A DNA stretch of 64,000 nucleotides from Fibrobacter succinogenes (GTDB lineage: Bacteria > Fibrobacterota > Fibrobacteria > Fibrobacterales > Fibrobacteraceae): contig CACVQR010000009.1 in NCBI GenBank assembly GCA_902756345.1, positions 40,123 through 104,122 on the forward strand, read 5' to 3'. The position numbers were made by a program, and so were the translations under genes. A model generated the notes under the pieces. The model saw only the letters and a list, made by a program, of their open reading frames with translations. It searched no databases and was not told where the DNA came from. This document shows, one piece after another, positions 25,572-33,983 of the stretch (its first letter is position 1; every line of letters starts with the position of its first letter).

Positions 25572-27239
25572 ATGGAACAGCAAAAACAATTAGCAGGAAT
25601 AGACACAGCGATCAAGGCAGCAACGATTCTCACGGCGGTCGCAGTCCTCGGGGCGTTCGCATGGGCAGACGCCACCGAAAACTACAAGTTCGACTTTGGC
25701 GAGGGCCCGGTTGCCGCGGGCTACACGCAGGTCAAGGCCAACACCAAGTACAGCGACTCGCAGGGCTACGGCTTCGAAAGCGGGACGGTTTCTTCGGTAG
25801 ACCGCCTGTGGGACGACGACCTCACCACGGATTTCTTGACGGCGAAGGGCGACATGGTTTTCTCGGTGGCGCTCCCGCAAGGCAATTACGAGGTGACGTT
25901 CATTCTCGGTGACGGCGAGAATGAAAGCGAAACCACCGTATGGGCCGAAAACCGCAAGCTCATGCTCGACCGCATCACCCTCGCCGGCGGCGTGTTCAGC
26001 AGGCAGACCGTTTCGCTCAGGCGCATGGAAACAAGAAGCATGGACGGCTCGGTGACCATGAGCATCAAGGACCGCGAAAAGGATTACCGCACCTGGGACA
26101 AGAAGCTCACCTTCATCATCAGCGGCAAGGCGCCCGCCGTCGCAGGAATCGAAATCAAGCGTAACGACAACGTGACCACGCTCTGGCTCTGCGGAAACTC
26201 CACCGTGGTCGACCAGATAATGGCACCGTGGGCGGGCTGGGGCCAGATGGCCCCGGGATTTTTCAAATCCAGCCTTGCCATCGCGAACTACGCCGAATCG
26301 GGCCTTACCGCCAGCGGGTTCTACAGCATGAAGCGCCTCGCAAAGATTCTCGCCGAAGTCAAGAAGGGCGACTTCGTGACCGTGCAGTTCGCGCATAACG
26401 ACCAGAAGAATCAAAACGACGTGAACAACTACGAAGCGACACTCACCAAGTACGCAAACGAAATCAAGGCGAAGGGCGCTACCCCGCTGTTCGTGACATC
26501 CACCGCAAGGCAGAACGAGACCGACCCGAAAACAGCCGTGGGCGGGCTTCCCGAACGCATGCGCGCCCTCGGCAAAAAACTCGGCGTCACCGTACTCGAC
26601 CTGAACCAGCATAGCATCACGCTCGGCAAGGCGCTCGGAGGCAACAAGGAAAAAATGTACATGTACACCGCGAGCGACAAGACGCACTTCTGCGAATACG
26701 GCGCCTACGAACTTGCCCGCGCGAACATCGAAGAAATCAAGGCGAAAGTGCCCGAACTTGCCAAGCACCTGCGCGACGACCACGAGGCATTCGATTCCAG
26801 CAAGCCCGATCCGCTCGACGTCCTTACACGGGCAAAAACGCCCATCACCGATGGAGGCTTGATTCAAGTGGAGCCGGAATCCAGCAGTTCCGAAGAACCG
26901 GAATCCTCGTCAAGTGCAGAAATCGCCGGTCCGGAATCGTCCAGCGCAACAGAAGGCCCATCTTCCGGCACAGAAGATACCGAAGGCGTCACCGCTACCG
27001 AATCCATGATGCAAAGCAATGCAATCAGCGGGCGAATCGACGGTAGCAAGCTCCGTCTCGAGGGCATCGACGGCGGCGCGCACGACATCAGCGTCTTCGA
27101 CATGCAAGGCCACCGCATCGCGGAATTCCGCGCCATGCAAGGGAATGAACTCCACATCACCCTGCGGCAAAGTGCCTACCTCGTCAAGGTCTCGCAAGGC
27201 AACAGGACCCTCGGGATTTTCAAGGCCACAAGGCGCTAA
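25572..27239 (+). CDS. rhamnogalacturonan acetylesterase-like, CE12 (SGNH)
   Basis: 555 residues. A signal-like N-terminus (to about 32) is followed by a beta-sandwich domain (about 36-190, YKFDFGEGPVAAGYTQV) often found in front of CE12 catalytic domains. The SGNH esterase has block I CGNSTVVDQ (Ser about 210), block II YAESGLTASG, block III FAHNDQ (Asn about 276) and block V DKTHF (Asp 369, His 372). Block I is GNS rather than the common GDS. It would remove acetyl groups from rhamnogalacturonan. SSSS linkers (about 437-460) and a type IX secretion-like tail ending KATRR follow. Single-gene unit with a terminator at 27267, divergent from the regulator at 24540. Confidence 0.86.
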   Translation: MEQQKQLAGIDTAIKAATILTAVAVLGAFAWADATENYKFDFGEGPVAAGYTQVKANTKYSDSQGYGFESGTVSSVDRLWDDDLTTDFLTAKGDMVFSVALPQGNYEVTFILGDGENESETTVWAENRKLMLDRITLAGGVFSRQTVSLRRMETRSMDGSVTMSIKDREKDYRTWDKKLTFIISGKAPAVAGIEIKRNDNVTTLWLCGNSTVVDQIMAPWAGWGQMAPGFFKSSLAIANYAESGLTASGFYSMKRLAKILAEVKKGDFVTVQFAHNDQKNQNDVNNYEATLTKYANEIKAKGATPLFVTSTARQNETDPKTAVGGLPERMRALGKKLGVTVLDLNQHSITLGKALGGNKEKMYMYTASDKTHFCEYGAYELARANIEEIKAKVPELAKHLRDDHEAFDSSKPDPLDVLTRAKTPITDGGLIQVEPESSSSEEPESSSSAEIAGPESSSATEGPSSGTEDTEGVTATESMMQSNAISGRIDGSKLRLEGIDGGAHDISVFDMQGHRIAEFRAMQGNELHITLRQSAYLVKVSQGNRTLGIFKATRR

Positions 27240-27266
27240 CTCTCTCGCAACAACACACCTCCAAAA

Positions 27267-27296
27267 AATCCCCGGCCATCTCGGCTGGGGATTTTT
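27267..27296 (+). terminator. rho-independent terminator after CE12
   Basis: AATCCCC (27267-27273) pairs with GGGGATT (27287-27293), then T residues. Near-identical to the one at 3116. Confidence 0.75.
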
Positions 27297-27398
27297 CTTA
27301 AAGTTCAATTCAGTTGCGACGTAATCAGTCTTTTCGGACCAGCTTATTTATTACGGTTACCTTGGAAATCCCATAAAAAATATCCTTTTACTGAAACA

Positions 27399-27418
27399 TG
27401 TGGACATACTTGTCCACA
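27399..27418. promoter_or_regulatory. TGTGGACA-TACT-TGTCCACA palindrome upstream of CE15
   Basis: Perfect eight-base arms around a four-base centre, about 120 bases before the CE15 start. The half-site TGTGGAC also begins the conserved box upstream of the GH43 operon and left-edge promoters. Likely a binding site for a dimeric regulator. The surrounding 297-base gap otherwise holds the terminator and AT-rich promoter-like sequence. Confidence 0.5.
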
Positions 27419-27536
27419 GTAAAAAGAATTTGAACACCATATCTATGCTATTCAAGCATATATTTAAAATACCCATTATAACTATGATTGTTTAACACAA
27501 TGGGTTTGGGTTTCTGTTTGGCGAAAGGAGTGAAAC

Positions 27537-29069
27537 ATGAAAAAGGGCCTCCACACGGCGCTTCTTTTTGGTTTATGTTCCATGATATTTGCAGAAATAC
27601 CGCTCAATTTCGACCTCGAAAACCGCGGCAAGGATCTTGGCGCCAAGGCGGGCGAACTCAAAAGCAATAAGAAACTCCCCAACCCATTCGAATTCCACGA
27701 CGGCTCCAAGGTCACCAAGTATGGCGACTGGAGCAAACGTCGTAACGAAATCAAGGCCGATATCGAAAAGTACGAAATCGGCGACAAGCCGATTCCTTCC
27801 GACGTGAGCGCCACTTACAGCGGCGGCACCCTCACGGTCACCGTCAAGGAAGGCGGCAAGACAATGACGATTACGTCGAAGTTCAGCATTCCGTCTGGCA
27901 ACGGCCCGCACCCGATTATCATCGGCATGAACAGCGGTACGGGGTCGCTTTCCTCGAGCCTGTTCAGCGGCTTTGTGCAGGTGCCTTTCAGCCACGACCA
28001 GGTGGCGAAATACTCCATGAACGGCCAAAAGGACACGAACGTGGGTTTCTACAAGTTCTACGGCAACAAGAACCAGAACGGTGACTATTCCGCATGGTCT
28101 TGGGGCGTAAGCCGCCTGATTGACGGCCTTGCGCAAATTGCCGACCAGTACCACCTGGACATGAGCAAAATTGCAGTCACAGGCTGTTCCTATGCGGGCA
28201 AGATGGCACTCTTCGCAGGCGCCTTCGATGAACGCGTGACGCTCACCATTGCCCAGGAATCGGGTGGCGGCGGCATCAACTCGTGGCGCACTTCCGCAGA
28301 CTTCGCAAGCCGCGGCACGAATATCGAAAAAATTGACAACACAAACTACAGCTGGTTCATGCAGAGCCTCAAGAGCCAGGACCCGTACAAGCTCCCGCAC
28401 GACCATCACGAACTCATCGCCATGATCGCCCCGCGCGCAGTGATTGCACTCGGCAACCCGCCCTACGAATGGCTTGGCGACGAATCGGGCTACAAGTCCA
28501 TCATGGCAGCGACCGAGGTGTGGAAGGCCATGGGCATCGAAGACCGTATCGGTTTCGACTTTACCGGCGGCCACGAGCATTGCCAGGCAGCGCCGAACCA
28601 GAACAATTCCGTGACAGCGTTCGTGGACAAGTTCATGCGCGGCAAGAACGCCAATACCGATATCCACGTCAAGCCTACGAACGGCAAGGGTTTCAAGATT
28701 GATAACTATGCCGACTGGATTGACTGGGAAACGCCTTCGCTCCCGTACGAAGAACCCAAGCCGGACACTTCTAAGCAGGACACGACCGTGCAGGATACTT
28801 CCAAACAGGACACTTCGAAGACCTCCCTGAAGATGGCACACCTCGCTCCGTCAATGAACATGTTCGTATCAAACGGCTTCTTGCATGTACAAGGCGCACC
28901 CGAGGGCACCAAAGTCCGCTTGTTCGACTTGCAGGGTAACCTCGTCCGTGAATTTGGCGAAAAAGGCGGAAATCTCGCAGGCATTCGCGTCGGTAAGTTG
29001 ACCGCTGTATTTGTCAGTAGTTGTGGCCAAAAGCTCGGCCATAAATCGTTCAGCTACACTGGACTCTAG
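27537..29069 (+). CDS. glucuronoyl esterase-like, CE15
   Basis: 510 residues; AAAGGAG seven bases before the ATG; signal peptide to about 19. Alpha/beta-hydrolase of family CE15: nucleophile motif TGCSYAGK (Ser about 218), acid Glu in AQESGGGG (about 241, 23 residues on, as in characterised members) and catalytic His in GGHEHCQ (about 346). It would cleave esters between lignin and 4-O-methylglucuronate of xylan. After residue about 405 a Thr/Asp/Lys linker with repeated DTSKQDT replaces the serine linker. The type IX secretion-like tail (GTKVRLFDLQGNLVREFG) ends the protein. Monocistronic, bounded by the palindrome at 27399 and the terminator at 29116. Confidence 0.86.
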   Translation: MKKGLHTALLFGLCSMIFAEIPLNFDLENRGKDLGAKAGELKSNKKLPNPFEFHDGSKVTKYGDWSKRRNEIKADIEKYEIGDKPIPSDVSATYSGGTLTVTVKEGGKTMTITSKFSIPSGNGPHPIIIGMNSGTGSLSSSLFSGFVQVPFSHDQVAKYSMNGQKDTNVGFYKFYGNKNQNGDYSAWSWGVSRLIDGLAQIADQYHLDMSKIAVTGCSYAGKMALFAGAFDERVTLTIAQESGGGGINSWRTSADFASRGTNIEKIDNTNYSWFMQSLKSQDPYKLPHDHHELIAMIAPRAVIALGNPPYEWLGDESGYKSIMAATEVWKAMGIEDRIGFDFTGGHEHCQAAPNQNNSVTAFVDKFMRGKNANTDIHVKPTNGKGFKIDNYADWIDWETPSLPYEEPKPDTSKQDTTVQDTSKQDTSKTSLKMAHLAPSMNMFVSNGFLHVQGAPEGTKVRLFDLQGNLVREFGEKGGNLAGIRVGKLTAVFVSSCGQKLGHKSFSYTGL

Positions 29070-29115
29070 TAGCCAACCAGAGCTTATTCCAAATTATTCC
29101 TTATTGATTCGAAAA

Positions 29116-29144
29116 AACTCCCCGACGAACGCCGGGGAGTTTTC
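29116..29144. terminator. bidirectional terminator
   Basis: AACTCCCCG (29116-29124) pairs with CGGGGAGTT (29133-29141), between convergent CE15 and GH5 genes. Confidence 0.75.
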
Positions 29145-29160
29145 GTTGCAACAAAGAGCC

Positions 29161-30642
29161 TTAGCGCAGATTCACTTTCAACTGACGATTACCGCTTTTG
29201 GCGATATAGACGCCTTGGCGCAAGCCCTGCAACGAAAGCTCGGAAATTCCTCTGCGGAGCATGTTGCCATTCATATCGAACAGCTTGATGGCTCCACTAG
29301 CATAAAGCATCGCTCCTTCGCGGCGGAGATTAACGCGACCAAAAGAACTCGTAACGCCGCCATTCCGCACGGCAATCGTTCCGGCACCGCCTTCCACAAA
29401 GTTTTCGTCATGAGTAATTCCCGTATTCACGTAGTCACCAAGACCATCCGCTTTCCGCATAATGTCTAGCACATCTTTGTCAAAAATGGAGCCATCGGGC
29501 TCACTCTGCCTGCGGATAATGGTCATGTTGTTTTCACCTTCGTGACCCGTATCCCAAGCAATCGGCACCACCTGATTCGCCTTGCAGGAACTCATGAACG
29601 CCTGGTAATATTCAAGGCGACCTTTGCGGTGCTTGTCATAGTTGCTACCCGCAAGCACGCCTACGCGGTCATTTGCGCCAAATTCACCGATAATCACCGG
29701 CACGCCTTTATCCACGTAGTTTTTCTTCATCTTGCCAAGCGATGCATCCATCTGGCTCTTGGTGCAAGGATCTCCCATGCCGCCACCCCAAGCGTTGTAG
29801 CCGCAATTATGGACGATATCGTCACCCGTAGCAAGATTGTCGCCCGTACCCCAATAATACTGTGGTTCCACAATGGCGCCCCAGTTGGCAGGTTCATTCA
29901 TCAGCGTATAGGTGTACGGATCGTAGTAGTGAACCTCAAACATCAAACGGTTCTCGATCACGTCTTTCGGGAGCTTGTCCACCGTATAGACTTCAACCGA
30001 TCGGTCAATACTCGTAGAAGGCCCTTGAATCACAAGCGTACGGCTTGCGTTGTTACCACCCGTGGCACGCACGGCGTCTACGAAAGTCTGGTGGTATGTT
30101 GCCAAGATTTCGGTTTCATGCTTGTAATTATCGTCAGTCGTAGCAGGCTCGTTTGCGCTCGCGAAAAGCAGGCGTTCGTTGTAGTTCTTGAAGCGTGTGG
30201 CAATCTGGGTCCAGTACGCCTTTTGCTTGGCGTTCACCTCATCCTTCTTGTCGTCACTCAAGTTCCCTTCGAGCCAGCCGCCATCCCAATGAATGTTGAG
30301 AACCGTCACTAACCCTGCGCGCATGCACATGTCCACCACCGTCTGCACGGAATCCATCCAACTTTCGTTAATGACTCCGTCTTTGGCGTGGCTATCCCAG
30401 GCGCAAGGAATGCGAATCGTGCTGAATCCGGCCGCCTTCACCGAATCGATGTAGGCCTCCGTCGGGAACTTATTGCCCCAACCGGTCGGATTGCCCGGCA
30501 CTTCCATCGTGTTACCGATGTTGATGCCGAAGCCCATTTTATTGAAGATTTCGGTCGCAGTCGGAAGCGTAGCGCCCCACGACATCGAAACCAAAGACAC
30601 GGAAGCGGCCACCGCCGCAGTCCTGAGGATGCGTCTTTTCAT
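29161..30642 (-). CDS. GH5 family beta-glucanase/cellulase-like enzyme
   Basis: 493 residues. Signal peptide (to about 23), then a GH5 (beta/alpha)8 barrel: GINIGNTME, FSTIRIPCAW, VLNIHWDGGW, acid/base Glu in LFASANEPA (about 165), substrate-binding MFEVHYYDPY and nucleophile Glu in PVIIGEFGAND (about 320). These are features of endoglucanase-type GH5 enzymes; the exact substrate (beta-glucan, xyloglucan or mannan) cannot be told. There is no serine linker: the catalytic domain runs straight into a type IX secretion-like tail (GAIKLFDMNGNMLRRG) ending KVNLR. Monocistronic. Confidence 0.87.
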   Translation of the reverse strand: MKRRILRTAAVAASVSLVSMSWGATLPTATEIFNKMGFGINIGNTMEVPGNPTGWGNKFPTEAYIDSVKAAGFSTIRIPCAWDSHAKDGVINESWMDSVQTVVDMCMRAGLVTVLNIHWDGGWLEGNLSDDKKDEVNAKQKAYWTQIATRFKNYNERLLFASANEPATTDDNYKHETEILATYHQTFVDAVRATGGNNASRTLVIQGPSTSIDRSVEVYTVDKLPKDVIENRLMFEVHYYDPYTYTLMNEPANWGAIVEPQYYWGTGDNLATGDDIVHNCGYNAWGGGMGDPCTKSQMDASLGKMKKNYVDKGVPVIIGEFGANDRVGVLAGSNYDKHRKGRLEYYQAFMSSCKANQVVPIAWDTGHEGENNMTIIRRQSEPDGSIFDKDVLDIMRKADGLGDYVNTGITHDENFVEGGAGTIAVRNGGVTSSFGRVNLRREGAMLYASGAIKLFDMNGNMLRRGISELSLQGLRQGVYIAKSGNRQLKVNLR

Positions 30643-30754
30643 AACAACCCTTTAGCGCCTCTAACTCCAGAGGCACTTATTTAAACAACCTTGCCCTAAA
30701 TATAATATCAAAAAGGGGACGCTCACGGCATCCCCAAAATATTCTTTTTTGACA

Positions 30755-30783
30755 AAAAATCCACACCGGCAAGCGCGTTGCCG
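30755..30783 (-). terminator. terminator after the M6 peptidase
   Basis: CGGCAA (30767-30772) pairs with TTGCCG (30778-30783). On the minus strand the hairpin is followed by GTGTGGATTTTTT. Confidence 0.65.
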
Positions 30784-30791
30784 AATGGGGT

Positions 30792-32918
30792 TTAAGGGCA
30801 AGACAACTTGCGTTGCGAAGTAAAGTTCCCCGCCGTCAAGCGCACCACGAATGCGCCGTGGCTCATGCCCGCAAGATCAAGCGTCATCGCGCTGCCGGAG
30901 AACTTTTCCGAATAGAGCAAGCGGCCCTGCATATCAAACAGACGTACCGTCTTTAAACCCGGCATATCGGCCAGTACATGAAGCTGGCGGCCTTCCAGCG
31001 AGTAACGCACCTGCGGCATTACGGCGCCGGCATCCGCGATACCCATAAACGCAGACGAGCTGGAACGCTGCCAGATATTGAAGCTAGACGAAGACACAAT
31101 CTTTACGCTGGAGCTAGAAGCGACACTGCTTGACGAATTCCGTTCACTGCTAGAGCTGCGTACGCTGCTAGAACTTCTGGCCAAACTACTGGAACTTCTC
31201 GCAATACTACTGGAGCTTCTGGCGATACTGCTAGAACTAGCAATGCTGCTGGAACTGGCGACAGATGAACTCGATTCTTCGGGGCAAGCCGAAAGCGACA
31301 TTCCCTGCGATGTGGTAAAGCAAGCCCTGTCGTTACCGTCTAGCACAATATTGTAAACGCCCGGCACAGAGGCTTTGCCATTCTTGTTTACGTAAGTGAA
31401 ATTGGCGTAATAGCCCTTAGCGCCCTGCACGGCCACAATCGCCACTCGCTGGTGGTTAATGTCACCGTTTGCATTATTGTTCGTCACGCAAATTTTCTGG
31501 TCAAAGTCAATATACCACACGTACACGCCATTGGCACTGGAACGCGCACCCCAGCCCAGAGAATTCTTGACATACGAATCATATGATTCCGCAGGGCGAT
31601 ATTCAACAACAAAGTATTCGTCGTTTTGGTTCGGGTTCGTAACGGAATACGCCTCCATCTTGCTCAACTTCTTGAGCGAGTATGTTTTATCGGCTTCCAA
31701 TTCTTTCAGCTTCAGCCAGCCCATGATTTCTTTTTCGTAGGCGGAATAGCCCATGGGTGCATTGCCCTCATTCATCGTAGAGCCGTTATACATACCCAGC
31801 GACATAATGTCGTAGACACTCGGACCGTCGACCTGGTTGTTGTTTGCGTCCTTGCCGTAATGGTCATTCAAGCCCATCACATGACTGAACTCATGGGCAA
31901 ACGTACCCATCTTGTTGATTTTCGAATTTCTGGAACCGTCCGCATACTGGGCGATAAACAAGTACTTGTCAAAAGTGTAGCCGCCTGTTTTATACGCCGA
32001 AGGGAACCAACCCGAAGAAGATCCGTTCGACTGCATCCAGAACTGGTGTCCCCAGAACAGACCGCTCTGCTTAAGGGCATCTTCTTCCATACCCGGGAAC
32101 AAGAAGATAAAGCCATCGACATTGGTTCCGCTGAAACAATACTTGGCCGCATTAGCCTGGAAATCGGCACGTTTTGCCAACTCCGTAAGGCCCTCGGCAG
32201 TAAACTGGCCTTCCTTAAAATTGTCGCCGGTGCCATAGTCCGTCAACGCCTTGTTGAGCTTGATCGGGTACACGTCGAAATGCGGCGAGAACATGCTGTC
32301 GGACACATACAAGAAGTAGTCACGCAAGCTTCCGATATTGTTGTTGACGTTGTAGCCCGGCTTGTTCAAGAAATCATAGAACGCAGCCGAATCGCCATGA
32401 TTTTTATCGGACGTGCCAATCAGAAGTACCGGGAACCAGCGCTCTCCCTTCGTCCACTTTTCAGAAACCGCACGGCGAAGCATCAAGGCAGATACGCCAT
32501 CTTGGTTGTATGCCATTACAGGCGTATGGGTAAACTTCTGTTCGCTGTTCAGTCCTTCTTCATCGGGAAATCGGCCACCATTCAGTTCTTGGTGCTTTTG
32601 ATGAACCGCCTCCTGATTTAAACCGTTCAAAAAGGATTTTTCTTCAGCGGTGCGATCCACCGGATTTTTAGCTATAAAATCGCTTGCAGAACCATCTTGG
32701 TCCACATACACATAGCTACCATCTCCGTTGCCCATCACTAAAATTCCGTCGGACGTTTCAGTATAGTGGTAATGTTCATCACCGAAATGACGAATCGAAA
32801 CGGAGCTTCCGTCTTTGTTGGAAACAGTCTGGAAACCCGGAGCAGCCGGACGCGCACTCACTTGCGAAACCAGAGTGCATACCGCTGCCATCATGTATAC
32901 AAATAACACCTTTTTCAT
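30792..32918 (-). CDS. M6 family metallopeptidase, secreted
   Basis: 708 residues; signal peptide to about 22. N-terminal propeptide-like region with FGDEHYHYTETSDG, then an immune inhibitor A-type (M6) peptidase: HEFSHVMGLNDHY (about 342-354) gives the zinc ligands HExxHxxGxxD. SVYDIMSLGMY supplies the Met-turn. A very long serine linker (about 555-620) repeats SSSSIAR and SSSSLAR units. The type IX secretion-like tail (LKTVRLFDMQGRLLYSE) ends in KLSCP, an atypical last residue set. It likely degrades proteins outside the cell or matures secreted enzymes. It is divergent from the regulator at 33156. Confidence 0.88.
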   Translation of the reverse strand: MKKVLFVYMMAAVCTLVSQVSARPAAPGFQTVSNKDGSSVSIRHFGDEHYHYTETSDGILVMGNGDGSYVYVDQDGSASDFIAKNPVDRTAEEKSFLNGLNQEAVHQKHQELNGGRFPDEEGLNSEQKFTHTPVMAYNQDGVSALMLRRAVSEKWTKGERWFPVLLIGTSDKNHGDSAAFYDFLNKPGYNVNNNIGSLRDYFLYVSDSMFSPHFDVYPIKLNKALTDYGTGDNFKEGQFTAEGLTELAKRADFQANAAKYCFSGTNVDGFIFLFPGMEEDALKQSGLFWGHQFWMQSNGSSSGWFPSAYKTGGYTFDKYLFIAQYADGSRNSKINKMGTFAHEFSHVMGLNDHYGKDANNNQVDGPSVYDIMSLGMYNGSTMNEGNAPMGYSAYEKEIMGWLKLKELEADKTYSLKKLSKMEAYSVTNPNQNDEYFVVEYRPAESYDSYVKNSLGWGARSSANGVYVWYIDFDQKICVTNNNANGDINHQRVAIVAVQGAKGYYANFTYVNKNGKASVPGVYNIVLDGNDRACFTTSQGMSLSACPEESSSSVASSSSIASSSSIARSSSSIARSSSSLARSSSSVRSSSSERNSSSSVASSSSVKIVSSSSFNIWQRSSSSAFMGIADAGAVMPQVRYSLEGRQLHVLADMPGLKTVRLFDMQGRLLYSEKFSGSAMTLDLAGMSHGAFVVRLTAGNFTSQRKLSCP

Positions 32919-33093
32919 TTCCCAAAATCCTCATCTATAAAATAACCCCTTTTTTCCGAAATATTCCAACTTGTTGTAGTAAAAATGTGTTAGCATCGTG
33001 TAATAAAAGCTTAAAAACAGCTCATTTTGACGAATTCGGTGTAAAAATTCCCATTTCTTAGCCGTTTCCCGCCATTTTGTGACCTGCGTAACA

Positions 33094-33101
33094 TGTTCTC
33101 A
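33094..33101. promoter_or_regulatory. TGTTCTCA site upstream of a TIGR02147 regulator
   Basis: A single TGTTCTCA followed by an A run, matching the three copies upstream of the PL9-PL1 operon. It lies 55-62 bases before the chosen regulator start and overlaps an alternative ATG at 33093. Confidence 0.4.
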
Positions 33102-33155
33102 AAAATTTCAAAAAAAAATATACAATATCCGCGTAAAAAAAACTATATTAAGACC

Positions 33156-33980
33156 GTGAATCGTTTTTTAGACATATACCAGTTTACTCACTTCCGCAAG
33201 TTCTTGGAAGAATACCAGGTTGCCCGTGCCAAAGAGGAACCCGGTTTTACCCGTACTGAAATTTGCAACCTGCTCGGCCTCGAAAAGAGCCGCAGTTACT
33301 TTGCAGATGTTGTCAGGGGCAAAAAGGTTAGCCCCCGCATGGTGCAAAAATTTATTGAAATCCTGGAACTCGACAAAAAAGAAGCCAAATACTTCGAAAC
33401 CCTGGTCGAACTGGACCAGGCCAAAAACGAATCTATTCGTAACGCCGCGATGCAGGAGCTCTTGAAGCAGCACCCGAATCCGCAGCACATTTTAAACGAA
33501 GACGCCTACGACTACTACAGCCACTGGTACAACAGCGCCCTTTTCGCAATCCTCGACGCCATGGACGTGGACGACGACATGACTCCGGTGCAAAAGCGTA
33601 TATTCCCCAAGGTTCCGCTCGGAAAGCTCAAGGACTCGCTTGCACTCCTGGAGCGCCTCGGACTTGCGCGCAAGAACGAAAACGGCTTCTGGAAGCCCAC
33701 CAAAGAAAGTATCAGCAGCGGCCCGTACAACAACGCGGAACTCATCAAGCAATACCAACTGCAATGCTTCGAACTTTCGAAACAGGCCCTGATGACGCCG
33801 CCCAAGCAGCCGACCGTCATGAGTACGCTCACCTTCAGTATTTCGAGCGAGGCATACAAGAAACTCGAGGCGGAACTACAGGAATTCAAGGCGAAGGCAA
33901 GGCGCATTATTGGCGAAGACAAGGAACAAGCCGACGGCGTGTACCAAATGAATATTCACCTGTTCTCAAATTTGGAGTAA
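33156..33980 (+). CDS. TIGR02147 (DUF4423) family regulator
   Basis: 274 residues from GTG 33156, chosen because VNRFLDIYQFTHFRKFLEEYQ aligns with the start of the copy at 24540. The in-frame ATG at 33093 would add 21 lysine-rich residues and overlaps a putative operator. Helix-turn-helix-like segment: TRTEICNLLGLEKSRSYF then ADVVRGKKVS. Family motifs YNSALFAILDAMDVDDD and LLERLGLARKNENGFWKPT match the 24540 copy closely, as does the FTFSISSEA ending. No obvious ribosome site. The downstream lipoprotein starts three bases after its stop, so the pair is translationally close-coupled. Confidence 0.82.
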   Translation: MNRFLDIYQFTHFRKFLEEYQVARAKEEPGFTRTEICNLLGLEKSRSYFADVVRGKKVSPRMVQKFIEILELDKKEAKYFETLVELDQAKNESIRNAAMQELLKQHPNPQHILNEDAYDYYSHWYNSALFAILDAMDVDDDMTPVQKRIFPKVPLGKLKDSLALLERLGLARKNENGFWKPTKESISSGPYNNAELIKQYQLQCFELSKQALMTPPKQPTVMSTLTFSISSEAYKKLEAELQEFKAKARRIIGEDKEQADGVYQMNIHLFSNLE

Positions 33981-33983
33981 ACC

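Noticed and set aside
30755..30783. TGTGGATTTTTT considered as another copy of the TGTGGAC regulatory box
   Set aside because: It is the tail of a terminator hairpin and lacks the promoter at the conserved distance.
31086..31275. Repetitive DNA in the M6 peptidase considered as a CRISPR or tandem-repeat element
   Set aside because: It encodes in-frame SSSSIAR-type linker repeats; there are no conserved repeats with unique spacers. No CRISPR array was seen anywhere in the window.
32976..33006. GTAGTAA and GTAATAA, 24 bases apart, considered as a further RTAGTAC site upstream of the M6 peptidase
   Set aside because: Both copies are degenerate and the middle position does not match, so it is too weak to list as a site.
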